From Pseudoflavonifractor sp050943825 (lineage in GTDB: Bacteria > Bacillota > Clostridia > Oscillospirales > Oscillospiraceae), in the NCBI RefSeq assembly GCF_050943825.1, contig NZ_JBMNPX010000013.1, positions 12,763 through 76,762 of the forward strand: DNA of 64,000 nucleotides, read 5' to 3'. Of the stretch, positions 1 through 9,300 are shown piece after piece. The translations under genes and the position numbers were made by a program. Each line of letters starts with the position of its first letter. Within the stretch, counting starts at the first letter, position 1. A model generated the notes under the pieces. The model was given only the letters and a program-made list of their open reading frames with translations, had not been told where the DNA came from and did not search any database.

Positions 1-1
1 T

Positions 2-505
2 GACCATATGGGCATGCTGGCCACCACCCTCAACTGCCTGGCGCTGGCCGACGTGCTGGAGCAGATGGGAGTGGAGGTCCGGGTGCAGACCGCCATTGAG
101 ATGCGCTCCATTGCCGAGCCCTATATCCGCTCCCGTGCCATCCGGCACCTGGAGAAGGGCCGCGTGGTCATCTTCGGCTGCGGCACCGGCAACCCCTTCT
201 TCTCCACCGACACCGCCGCGGTGCTCCGGGCCGCCGAGATTGACGCCGACGCCATCCTACTGGCCAAGAATATCGACGGCGTCTACTCCGCCGACCCCAA
301 TAAGGACCCCACCGCCGTGAAGTACGACTCCATCACCTATGATGAGATTCTGGCCCGTCACCTGCAGGTGATGGATTCCACCGCCACTTCTCTCTCCATG
401 GATAACAAGATCCCCGTTATTCTCTTCGCCCTCAAGGACCCGGAGAACATCTACCGGGTGGTTATGGGAGAAAAAATCGGAACAATTGTCAAGGAGGCAC
501 AGTGA
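2..505 (+). CDS. pyrH: UMP kinase, C-terminal part (gene runs off the left edge)
   Basis: Uridylate kinase phosphorylates UMP to UDP with ATP in the cytoplasm. The frame is open from base 2 (Asp-His before the first Met at base 8), so the true start lies outside the window. About 167 of the usual ~240 residues are visible. They include the DHMGMLAT stretch, the FGCGTGNPFFSTDTAA nucleotide-binding segment, and the conserved tail around MDSTATSLSMDN typical of bacterial PyrH. Its stop is one base before the frr start, so the two are coupled; pyrH-frr-uppS-cdsA-dxr-rseP-ispG is a common bacterial gene order. I am confident of the family. Confidence 0.95.
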   Translation, partial: DHMGMLATTLNCLALADVLEQMGVEVRVQTAIEMRSIAEPYIRSRAIRHLEKGRVVIFGCGTGNPFFSTDTAAVLRAAEIDADAILLAKNIDGVYSADPNKDPTAVKYDSITYDEILARHLQVMDSTATSLSMDNKIPVILFALKDPENIYRVVMGEKIGTIVKEAQ

Positions 506-506
506 G

Positions 507-1061
507 ATGAACGAAGCCAACAAGGAATTTGACGCAAAGATGCAGAAGACGGTGGACGTGGTGAAGAGCGACTTCGCCAGTGTCCGCGCCGGCCGCGCCA
601 ATGCCGCCGTACTGGACAAGATCACTGTGGACTATTACGGCGTGCCCACTCCCCTGAACCAGGTGGGCGGCATTTCCTCCCCCGATCCCCGCAGCCTGGT
701 CATCCAGCCCTGGGACGCCAAGCTGCTCAAGGCCATTGAGAAGGCCATCCAGACCTCCGATCTGGGCATCAATCCCCAGAACGACGGCCGTGTGATCCGT
801 CTGAACTTCCCCCAGCTCACCGAGGAGCGCCGTAAGGACCTGACCAAGCAGGTCCGCAAGTACGCCGAGGCGGGCAAGGTGGCCATCCGCAACATCCGCC
901 GGGACGCCATGGACAAGTTCAAGGCCATGGAGAAGAAGTCCGAGATCACCGAGGATGACCGGAAGGAGCTGGAGAAGGAGCTCCAGGACCTGACCGACAA
1001 GCGCTGCAAGCAGATTGACGAGCTGACCGAAAAGAAGGAAGCTGAGCTGATGGCCGTGTAA
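507..1061 (+). CDS. frr: Ribosome recycling factor
   Basis: RRF splits post-termination ribosomes together with EF-G. The start at 507 was chosen because AAGGAGG lies at 491-497 and the resulting 184 residues match the usual ~185; an upstream in-frame start at 486 would sit inside pyrH. Family signatures include SVRAGRANAAVLDKI near the N terminus, the GVPTPLNQV segment, and the TEERRKDLTKQVRKYAEAGK helix of domain I. The C-terminal half is charged and helical as expected. It is coupled to pyrH and followed by a 189-base gap holding a large hairpin. Confidence 0.97.
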   Translation: MNEANKEFDAKMQKTVDVVKSDFASVRAGRANAAVLDKITVDYYGVPTPLNQVGGISSPDPRSLVIQPWDAKLLKAIEKAIQTSDLGINPQNDGRVIRLNFPQLTEERRKDLTKQVRKYAEAGKVAIRNIRRDAMDKFKAMEKKSEITEDDRKELEKELQDLTDKRCKQIDELTEKKEAELMAV

Positions 1062-1123
1062 CGGCCTGCCCGGCCCAGTGAACGCATACGCACGGAGTCC
1101 GGTCGCCCGGGCTCTGTGCAGCA

Positions 1124-1200
1124 GATTGCCACGCCAGCATGTCGTGGGCGCGTTCCGGCGCCGCCGGAGGAGAGTCCGCGCCTGTGCCGGCGTGGCAATC
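1124..1200. other. Long perfect-arm hairpin in the frr-uppS leader
   Basis: A 12-bp perfect inverted repeat (1124-1135 with 1189-1200) encloses a second helix (1146-1152 with 1177-1183, one G-U) and a third (1154-1158 with 1164-1168). The three nest into one ~77-base structure that ends about 50 bases before the uppS start. There is no T-run after it, so it is not a simple terminator. It could be an RNA processing or attenuation structure, or a small palindromic repeat element. Function is unknown. Confidence 0.6.
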
Positions 1201-1250
1201 CGCGTCTCCTGTCTCTGCGTCAGTGAAAGGATAAAAGGATAGAGGATATC

Positions 1251-2006
1251 ATGCCATTTTTTAAGCCAAAGGAAGACACCGCCGCTCTGGTGGACTTCGG
1301 GCACCTGCCCCGGCACGTGGCCATCATCATGGACGGCAACGGCCGCTGGGCCAAGAAGCGGGGCCTGCCCCGTACGGCGGGTCATGCCGCCGGCGCGGAA
1401 AATTTCCGCACCATCGCAACCTACTGCAAGGAGATCGGCCTGGAGTACCTGACGGTCTACGCCTTCTCCACTGAGAACTGGAAGCGCCCCGCCGAAGAGG
1501 TCTCCGCCATCATGGGTCTGCTGAAGAAGTACCTGATTGAGGCCATCGGCAAGATGGAGCGGGACCGGGTCAAGATGTGCTTTTTCGGAGATCTGTCCCC
1601 GCTGCCCCAGGAGCTCCAGGACCTGTGCGAGCAGACCCGGGAAATCTCCAAGCACTACGAGGGCGTGCAGGTCAACATCTGCCTGAATTACGGCGGACGG
1701 GATGAGCTGGTGCGGGCGGCCAAGGCCTTCGCGCTGGACTGCGCCGCCGGAAAAGCCGATCCCAACCACCTGACGGAAGCCCAGTTCGGCAACTATCTCT
1801 TCTCCGCCGGGGTGCCCGACCCCGACCTTGTGATCCGGCCCAGCGGGGAGGAGCGAATCTCCAATTTCCTGCTTTGGCAGTCGGCCTATGCGGAATACTA
1901 TTTTACAGACGTGCTCTGGCCGGACTTCAATCAAGACGAGCTCCACCGGGCGCTGGCCGCCTACCAGCACCGCCAGAGGAGATTCGGAGGTGTCATCAAT
2001 GGTTAA
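1251..2006 (+). CDS. uppS: Undecaprenyl diphosphate synthase (isoprenyl transferase)
   Basis: This cis-prenyltransferase condenses farnesyl-PP with eight isopentenyl-PP to make the C55 carrier lipid for peptidoglycan and teichoic acid synthesis. The 251 residues carry the MDGNGRWAKKRG motif with the catalytic Asp at residue 28, the TVYAFSTENWKRP segment, and the IRPSGEERISNFLLWQ motif (Pro where many homologues have Thr). Length is typical. The last 8 bases overlap the cdsA start, indicating translational coupling. Confidence 0.97.
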   Translation: MPFFKPKEDTAALVDFGHLPRHVAIIMDGNGRWAKKRGLPRTAGHAAGAENFRTIATYCKEIGLEYLTVYAFSTENWKRPAEEVSAIMGLLKKYLIEAIGKMERDRVKMCFFGDLSPLPQELQDLCEQTREISKHYEGVQVNICLNYGGRDELVRAAKAFALDCAAGKADPNHLTEAQFGNYLFSAGVPDPDLVIRPSGEERISNFLLWQSAYAEYYFTDVLWPDFNQDELHRALAAYQHRQRRFGGVING

Positions 2007-2814
2007 ACGAGTCGCGGTGGCGGTGGTATGCATCCCGCTCCTGTTCGTGGTGTTTTTTGTTCTCCCTGAGATTTTCATTCCCATCATGATCTCCGCCCTG
2101 TCCATGGTAGCCCTCCATGAGGTGCTGTGGTCCACGGGCTTTGTGAAGAACGCCTGGATTTCCGGGCTGTCCATTGCGCTGTCCGGTGTGGTACCCTTCT
2201 GGGTGTATATCGGCCAGGGCATGCGCTCGGCGTTGTGCGGTATCTTCATCTACTTTGTCTGCATCTTCGTGGTGGCCATCTCCAGCCACTATACGGTGAC
2301 CCTGGAGAAGATGGGCGGCTCCTTCTTCTTTGCCATGCTCATCCCTTACTTCCTGTCCACCTTCGTGCGGATCGACCAGATGCCCATGGCGGACTACCTG
2401 ATCCTCCTGCCCCTGGTGGCGGCCTTCACCAGCGACGCCTTTGCCCTCTTTGCGGGCATGGCCTTCGGCAAGCACAAGCTGGCCCCTGAGCTCTCCCCCA
2501 AGAAGACGGTGGAGGGTGCCGTGGGCGGCCTGGCGGGCGCGGTGATCTGCTGCCTGATCTACGGCGTGGTGATGCAGTTCGGCTTCCAGCTGAAGGTGAA
2601 CTACGTCTTCCTGGCTATCTACGGCCTGCTGGGCAGCCTGGTATCCCAGCTGGGCGACCTGTCCTTCTCCTATATCAAGCGGCAGTACGGCCTGAAGGAC
2701 TTCGGCAACATCTTCCCCGGCCACGGCGGCGTGCTGGACCGGTTTGACAGTGTTATCTTCTGCGCCCCCCTGATTGAGATTCTCATCTACTGGATGCCCG
2801 CCATCAGCGCGTAA
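1999..2814 (+). CDS. cdsA: Phosphatidate cytidylyltransferase
   Basis: CdsA makes CDP-diacylglycerol from phosphatidate and CTP, the branch point of phospholipid synthesis. The start at 1999 (MVKRVAVAVV) was chosen over a longer upstream frame because it follows GGAGG at 1986-1990 and begins straight into a membrane helix. The 271 residues contain about eight hydrophobic segments. The family signature is near the C terminus: KRQYGLKDFGNIFPGHGG then LDRFD. It overlaps uppS and is followed by dxr, 38 bases away. Confidence 0.95.
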   Translation: MVKRVAVAVVCIPLLFVVFFVLPEIFIPIMISALSMVALHEVLWSTGFVKNAWISGLSIALSGVVPFWVYIGQGMRSALCGIFIYFVCIFVVAISSHYTVTLEKMGGSFFFAMLIPYFLSTFVRIDQMPMADYLILLPLVAAFTSDAFALFAGMAFGKHKLAPELSPKKTVEGAVGGLAGAVICCLIYGVVMQFGFQLKVNYVFLAIYGLLGSLVSQLGDLSFSYIKRQYGLKDFGNIFPGHGGVLDRFDSVIFCAPLIEILIYWMPAISA

Positions 2815-2852
2815 CAGCGGACAGGGGAGAACAGATAAGGAGCGGATTGTAT

Positions 2853-4004
2853 ATGAGAAGAATTTCCCTCCTGGGCTCCACCGGCTCCATCGGAACACAG
2901 TCCCTGGATGTGATCTCCGCCTGCGGCATGACCGTGGCGGCGCTGACCGCCAACCGGGATGTGGAGCGGATGGAGGAGCAGGCCCGGCGGTTCAAGCCCG
3001 AGCTGGCGGTGATGATGGCCCCGGCCGCAGCCGCCGATCTGCGGGTGCGGCTGGCGGACACGGGAATCCGGGTGGTCTCTGGTCCTGAAGGGCTGACGGA
3101 GGCCGCCGCCCTGCCCTCCGCCGACACGGTGATCACCGCCGTAGTGGGTATGGTGGGCCTGAAGCCCACCCTGGCGGCCATCGCCCAGGGCAAGCGCATC
3201 GCGCTGGCCAACAAGGAGACCCTGGTCTGCGGCGGCGAGCTGGTCATGTCGGAGGCGGAGCGCTGCGGCGCGGAGATTGTCCCCGTAGACTCGGAGCACT
3301 CCGCCCTGTTCCAGTCCCTCCAGGGCTGCCGGGACAGGGGAGAGGTCCGCAGGCTGATTCTCACCGCCTCGGGCGGCCCCTTCTTCGGGTACACCCGGGA
3401 GCAGCTGGAGCACGTCACCCTGGACCAGGCCCTCAAGCACCCCAACTGGTCCATGGGCGCCAAGATCACCGTGGACTCCGCCACCCTGATGAACAAGGGC
3501 CTGGAGTTTATCGAGGCCATGCGGCTCTACCACATGCCGCCGGAGAAAATTTCCGTGGTGGTGCACCGGGAGAGTATAGTTCACTCCCTGGTGGAATACT
3601 GTGATAATGCCATGATCGCCCAGCTGGGCAGCGCGGATATGCGCCTGCCGATCCAGTACGCCCTCACCTGGCCCGCACGGACTCAGGCGGTGGCAAAGCC
3701 GCTGGATCTGCTGACCTGTCCGCCCCTCCACTTCGCGCTGCCGGATATGGAGGTCTTCCCCTGCCTGGGGCTGGCCATCGGCGCGGCCCGGACGGGAGGT
3801 ACCGCCACAGCGGTACTCAACGGCGCCAATGAGGCGGCGGTGGGGCTGTTCCTGGAGCGGAAGATTGGCTTTATGGACATTCCCCGTCTGGTGGAGCGGG
3901 CGCTCAGCCAGGTGTCGCCGGTGTACGGCGGCGGCCTGGCGGAGATTCTCGACGCCGACAGGGCAGCCCGGGACGCAGTACTGTCCGCCGCAACCCAACG
4001 CTAG
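2853..4004 (+). CDS. dxr: 1-deoxy-D-xylulose 5-phosphate reductoisomerase
   Basis: DXR converts DXP to methylerythritol 4-phosphate with NADPH and a divalent metal, the committed step of the MEP isoprenoid pathway. The ATG at 2853 has AAGGAG ten bases upstream and is preferred to a TTG two codons earlier. The protein of 383 residues shows the NADPH-binding GSTGSIGTQ at the N terminus, LANKETLVCGGEL, the metal-binding PVDSEHSALFQ and MNKGLEFIEA. Its neighbours uppS and ispG belong to the same product line. Confidence 0.97.
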   Translation: MRRISLLGSTGSIGTQSLDVISACGMTVAALTANRDVERMEEQARRFKPELAVMMAPAAAADLRVRLADTGIRVVSGPEGLTEAAALPSADTVITAVVGMVGLKPTLAAIAQGKRIALANKETLVCGGELVMSEAERCGAEIVPVDSEHSALFQSLQGCRDRGEVRRLILTASGGPFFGYTREQLEHVTLDQALKHPNWSMGAKITVDSATLMNKGLEFIEAMRLYHMPPEKISVVVHRESIVHSLVEYCDNAMIAQLGSADMRLPIQYALTWPARTQAVAKPLDLLTCPPLHFALPDMEVFPCLGLAIGAARTGGTATAVLNGANEAAVGLFLERKIGFMDIPRLVERALSQVSPVYGGGLAEILDADRAARDAVLSAATQR

Positions 4005-4016
4005 GAGAAGCATTCT

Positions 4017-5135
4017 ATGATCATCGTCTATATCCTCATCGCAATTCTCATGTTTGGGCTGCTCATTGCGGTCCATGAGCTGGGCCACTTTGTGGCGGCC
4101 AAGGCCGTGGGCGTCAAGGTCAACGAGTTCGCCATCGGCATGGGCCCTCGCATCCTCCACCGGCAGAAAGGGGAGACAGAGTATACCATCCGCCTCTTTC
4201 CCATCGGCGGCTTCTGCGCCATGGAGGGGGAGGAGGAGGACTCAGGCGACCCCCGCGCCTTCGGCAACAAGCACACCTGGCAGCGGCTGATTGTGCTGGC
4301 TGCCGGTGCGTTCATGAACTTTGTCAGCGGCGTGGTGATTTTCGTCATTCTTTTTTCCGGCACCACCAGCTATGTCAGCCCGGTCATCGCCGGCTTTATG
4401 GACGGCTTTGCCGCCCAGGGCGAGGATGGCCTGATGGCAGGCGACCGGATTGTGGAGGTGGACGGCCACGCCATCTACCTCCAGGAGGACATCAGCCTGT
4501 TCTTCAACCGCGCCGGCGAGGTGATGGATATCACCGTGGTGCGGGATGGAGAGCGGGTGGAGCTGGAGGACCTGTCCATGCCCTGGCTGGCCATGGTGGA
4601 CGAGAACGGAAATCCGGTGCTGGACGGGAACGGCAACCAGGTCCTCAAGCGGGGCATCAATTTCACCATAAAGGAAGCCAATGTATTTGACCGGCTGCGG
4701 CTGGCCTGGTATAATTCCATTGATACCATCCGGCTGGTGTGGGTCAGCCTGGGCGACCTGTTCACCGGCACAGTGGGCCTCCGGGATATGTCCGGCGCGG
4801 TGGGCATCGTGACCATGATGAGCGATGTGGGCACCCAGGCCCAGGAGGCGGCCCAGGCCACCGGACAGAACTGGGTGGCCGCTGTGGCCAGCAGCATCGC
4901 CTATTTTGTGGCCTTCATCGCCATCAACCTGGCGGTGATGAACCTGCTGCCCATTCCCGCCCTGGACGGCGGACAGATTCTGTTCCTCATCGTGGATAAA
5001 ATCTACAACCTCTTTTCCAAGCGGCACATCCCTCAGAAGTATCTGGGCTACATCAACGCGGCCGGCTTCATCTTCCTCATCGGTCTGATGATTCTGGTGG
5101 CCTGCTCCGATGTACTCAAGCTGTTCGGAAAATAA
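4017..5135 (+). CDS. rseP: Site-2 protease RseP / RasP family (M50 zinc metalloprotease)
   Basis: This intramembrane protease cuts transmembrane substrates such as anti-sigma factors and signal peptide remnants. The 372 residues start with a membrane helix holding the zinc-binding HELGH motif (about residues 22-26). A PDZ-like domain occupies the middle (about 120-215), and later helices carry NLLPIPALDGG, which supplies the third metal ligand. This order is standard for the family. It lies 12 bases after dxr in the same operon. Which sigma pathway it serves cannot be told from this window. Confidence 0.94.
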   Translation: MIIVYILIAILMFGLLIAVHELGHFVAAKAVGVKVNEFAIGMGPRILHRQKGETEYTIRLFPIGGFCAMEGEEEDSGDPRAFGNKHTWQRLIVLAAGAFMNFVSGVVIFVILFSGTTSYVSPVIAGFMDGFAAQGEDGLMAGDRIVEVDGHAIYLQEDISLFFNRAGEVMDITVVRDGERVELEDLSMPWLAMVDENGNPVLDGNGNQVLKRGINFTIKEANVFDRLRLAWYNSIDTIRLVWVSLGDLFTGTVGLRDMSGAVGIVTMMSDVGTQAQEAAQATGQNWVAAVASSIAYFVAFIAINLAVMNLLPIPALDGGQILFLIVDKIYNLFSKRHIPQKYLGYINAAGFIFLIGLMILVACSDVLKLFGK

Positions 5136-5138
5136 AAG

Positions 5139-5196
5139 GGGAGACGGCAGTCTCCCGGCAGGCACCTCTCCTCCTGTATGGGAGGGGAGGTGCCTG
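5139..5196. terminator. Two hairpins between rseP and ispG
   Basis: A 7-bp stem (5139-5145 with 5150-5156) is followed by a 16-bp stem with one G-U pair (5159-5174 with 5181-5196) and a six-base loop. Neither has a clear T-tract, so termination is uncertain; partial termination or mRNA processing is possible. Confidence 0.4.
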
Positions 5197-5229
5197 TCCC
5201 TACACATATGGTGAACGGGGGAGATACCT

Positions 5230-6267
5230 ATGACAAAGCAGATTATGGTGGGCGGCGTACCTGTGGGCGGCGGCGCTCCGGTGACCATCCAGTCCATGTG
5301 CAACACCCGTACCGACGACGTGACGGCCACGGTGGAGCAGATTTTCCGCCTGGAGGCCGCGGGCTGCGAGATCATCCGGGTGGCTGTACCCGACATGGCG
5401 GCGGCCAGAGCGGTGGGCGCCATCCGGGAGAAGATTCACATCCCCCTGGTGGTGGACATCCACTTTGACTACAAGCTGGCCCTGGAGTGCGTGGCCGCCG
5501 GGTGCGACGCGGTGCGCATCAACCCGGGCAACATCGGCGGGGAAGACCGGGTGAAGGCTGTGGCCAATGCCTGTAAAGCAAAAGGACTTCCTATCAGAAT
5601 CGGCGTCAACGGCGGTTCTCTGGAAAAGCCGCTGCTGGCCAAATACGGCGGCGTCACCGCCGAGGCCCTGGTGGAATCCGCCTTTGGCCACATCGCCCTG
5701 CTGAACCGGTACGATTTTGACGATATCTGCGTCTCACTCAAGTCCTCCAGCGTGCCCATCACCATGGCGGCCTACCGGCTGATGAGCGAGAAAAGCAATT
5801 ATCCTTTACACCTTGGTGTCACCGAGACGGGCACCCCGCGTATGGGTGTGCTGAAATCTGCGGTGGGCATCGGCGGCCTGTTGGCCATGGGCATCGGCGA
5901 CACCATCCGGGTGTCCCTGTCCGCCGACCCCATCGAAGAGGTGTATGCCGCCCGGGACATCCTGAAGGTGTCCGGCGTGCGGAAGGAGGGGCCGGAGCTC
6001 ATCTCCTGCCCCACCTGCGGCCGCACCCGCATCGACCTCATCGGCCTGGCCCAGCAGGTGGAGGAGCGACTCCAGACCGTGACCAAGCCCATCACCGTGG
6101 CGGTGATGGGGTGCGTGGTCAACGGCCCCGGTGAGGCCTCCGCCGCAGACGTGGGCATCGCCGGCGGCGACGGCGTGGGCCTGCTATTCCGCCGGGGCGA
6201 GATTGTGAAGAAGGTGCCCCAGGAGCAGCTGGTGGACGAGCTGTTCCAGATGATTGACGAGCTGTAA
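5230..6267 (+). CDS. ispG: 4-hydroxy-3-methylbut-2-enyl diphosphate synthase
   Basis: IspG (GcpE) is a 4Fe-4S enzyme that reductively opens methylerythritol cyclodiphosphate in the MEP pathway. The start at 5230 follows GGGGGAGA and gives 345 residues, the usual bacterial size. The TIM-barrel N-terminal part has VTIQSMCNTRT and VADIHFDY-type segments (here VVDIHFDYKLAL). The cluster-binding cysteines are in SCPTCGRT and MGCVVNGPGEA in the C-terminal domain. It belongs functionally with dxr upstream. Confidence 0.96.
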   Translation: MTKQIMVGGVPVGGGAPVTIQSMCNTRTDDVTATVEQIFRLEAAGCEIIRVAVPDMAAARAVGAIREKIHIPLVVDIHFDYKLALECVAAGCDAVRINPGNIGGEDRVKAVANACKAKGLPIRIGVNGGSLEKPLLAKYGGVTAEALVESAFGHIALLNRYDFDDICVSLKSSSVPITMAAYRLMSEKSNYPLHLGVTETGTPRMGVLKSAVGIGGLLAMGIGDTIRVSLSADPIEEVYAARDILKVSGVRKEGPELISCPTCGRTRIDLIGLAQQVEERLQTVTKPITVAVMGCVVNGPGEASAADVGIAGGDGVGLLFRRGEIVKKVPQEQLVDELFQMIDEL

Positions 6268-6332
6268 AGAGAGCGGGCCGGGGAGAGAATTCCACGGCTC
6301 TGAGTGAAACCGTGTGTGGGAGCGTTGGTGCT

Positions 6333-9300
6333 ATGCCTGAGCAAAAGATACCTTTTTTAAAACTGTTTTCCGCCTGGCAGCCGGAGGGGGAGCTGGCGGC
6401 TCTGGCCGCCGGGTGCAATGTGACCGGGGCGGTCATCGACCGGGCGACCCGATCCATCTCCGCCCGGGTGGAGTGCCCGTCTCAGCCTGCCGATGACCTG
6501 CGGCAGCGGTGGGAGCACTCCCTGGCCGACGCCTATCAGGTGGGCCGGGTGATGTTGGAGCTGCTGTGCCCCCAGAGCGAGGCGGCGGCCGCGCCTGAGG
6601 TCCCCATTGCAGCGGAGCCCCAGCCAGAGCCTGTCCAGGCGCCGCCCGTGGAGCAGGCACCTCCCGCTGCGGAGCCGGTACCCGTACCTCAGGAGCCTGT
6701 CCACCAGGAGACCGAGGCCGAGGCCGCCTTCCGCCGCACCGAGGAGATCCGCCGTGAAGCCCTCCAGAAGCTGAAGGTGTGCCGCCCGTCCGCCAGGAAG
6801 CCGGACAGCAAAAAGAGCACGGGCAAGCTCATCTTCGGCCGCCGGGAGATCAAGGGCGAGGCCACGGAGATGAAGACGCTGGACCTGGACATGGGCACAG
6901 TCATCGTCAAGGGCGACGTCTTTGCCGTGGAGCACAAGGAGCTGAAGAAGCGTGGCGCCTGGGTCATCGGCTTTGACATGACCGACTACACCGGCTCCAT
7001 CCATATCAACAAGTTCTGCCCCGGCGACGAGGGCAAGCCCATCGTGGACAGCGTGAAGGAGGGCATGCACCTCCTGGTCCAGGGCAAGCTGACGGTGGAC
7101 CGGTTCTCCGGCGAGATGGTGCTGGAGCCCTACGCCATCATGGAGGGGAAAAAGGAGAGCAAACAGGACAACGCCCCGGAGAAGCGAGTGGAGCTTCACC
7201 TCCACACCACCATGTCCTCCATGGACGCCCTGACCCCCACCAAGGCGGTGGTCAAGCGTGCGGAGGGCTGGGGCCACCGGGCCATCGCCATCACCGACCA
7301 CGGCGTGGCCCAGTCCTTCCCGGACGCCTGGCACGCCGCCAAGAACATCAAGGTGCTCTACGGTGTGGAGGCCTATTACATCAACGACGTGGATGACCGG
7401 GTGGTGGTCCACGGGGAGCAGGAGCAGGACTTCACCGGCGAGGTGGTCTGCTTCGATATTGAGACCACTGGCCTGGACAACCGGCGGGACGTGATCATCG
7501 AGATCGGCGCGGTCATCCTGCGCAATGGCGAGATCGCCGAGACCTTCGATACCTTTGTCTCGCCCGGCCGTCCTCTGAGCCGTGAGATCGTGGAGCTGAC
7601 CAGCATCACCGACAAGATGCTGGAGGGGGCTCCCTCCCAGGAGGAGGCCATCCGGGCTTTCCTGGAGTTCGCCGGAGACCGCCCACTGGCCGCCCACAAT
7701 GCCGAGTTCGATATGGGCTTCATCGCTGAGGGCTGCCGCCGGTACGGCATCCCTTTTGAAAAGACCTCCATCGACACCCTGATTCTGGCCCAGAATCTGC
7801 TGCCCGACCTGGGCAAGTACAAGCTGGACATTGTGGCGGAGCACCTGCGGCTGCCGCCCTTCAAGCACCACCGGGCCGACGCGGACGCCGGCATGGTGGC
7901 CTACATGCTGGTACCCTTCTTTAAGATGCTCCAGGACCTGGGCATCCACACGCTCCAGTCCATCAACCCGGAGATGACTCGACTGCGGGTCAAGGGCAAG
8001 GCCCGCCGCCAGCCCAAGCACCTGATTGTGCTGGCCAAGAACAACATGGGCCTGCGGAACCTGTACACCCTCATCTCCAAGGCCCACCTGGAGCACTTCA
8101 AGCGGTACCCCATCATGCCCAAGAGCCTGATCAATGAGTACCGGGAGGGCCTGATTCTGGGCTCCGCCTGCGAGGCGGGCGAGCTCTTTGAGGCGGTGGT
8201 CAAGCACAAGGACTTCAATGAGCTCAAGCGCATCGCCTCCTGGTACGACTTCCTGGAGATCCAGCCCCTGTGCAACAACGCCTTCATGCTCCGCAAGGGC
8301 ATGGTCCAGAGCGAGGAGGAGCTGCGGGACTTCAACCGCACTATCGTGGCCCTGGGCAAGGCGCTGGACAAGCCGGTGTGCGCCACCGGCGACGTCCACT
8401 TCCTGGACCCGGAGGACGAGATTTACCGCCATATCCTGCTGGACACCAAGGGCTTTGAGGACTGTGACGCGCCGCTGCCCCTGTACTTCAAGACCACCGA
8501 GGAGATGCTGGAGGAGTTCTCCTACCTGGGCAAGGAGGACTGCTACAACGTGGTGGTCCGCAACACCAACCTGGTGGCCGATTGGTGCGACCGCATCAAT
8601 CCTCTGCCCAAGGGCCTGTTCGCCCCCAAGCTGGAGGACTCTGCCGGAGAGCTGTCCCGGCTGGTGTGGGGGAAGGCCAAGTCCCTCTACGGCGAAGAGG
8701 TGCCCCAGATTGTGTCCGACCGTATCAATGCCGAGCTGGGAGACATTCTGAAGCGGCACTACGACGTGATCTACATGTCCGCCCAGAAGCTGGTGCAGAA
8801 CTCTCTGGAGCACGGCTATCTGGTGGGATCCCGTGGCAGCGTGGGCTCCTCTCTGGTGGCCTTCATGTCGGGCATCACGGAGGTAAACTCCCTGCCGCCC
8901 CATTACCGCTGTCCCAACTGCAAGCACTCCGACTTTGAAATCGCCAAGGAGCTGGGGGCTGGCTGCGGCGCGGACATGCCCGACGCGGTGTGCCCGGTCT
9001 GTGGCGCCCAGTACGCCAAGGACGGATTTAACATCCCCTTCGAGACCTTCCTGGGCTTCGGCGGCGACAAGGTGCCCGATATCGACCTGAACTTCTCCGG
9101 CGAGTACCAGGCCAAGGCCCACCGGTACACCTTCGAACTCTTCGGCGAGACCCACGTGTTCCGGGCCGGCACCATCGGCACGGTGGCGGAGAAGACCGCC
9201 TTCGGCTACGTAAAGAAGTACCTGGAGAAGCGGGGCATCCACGTGCCCCGTGCGGAGGAGAACCGGCTGGCCCACGGCTGTACCGGCGTCAAGCGTACCA

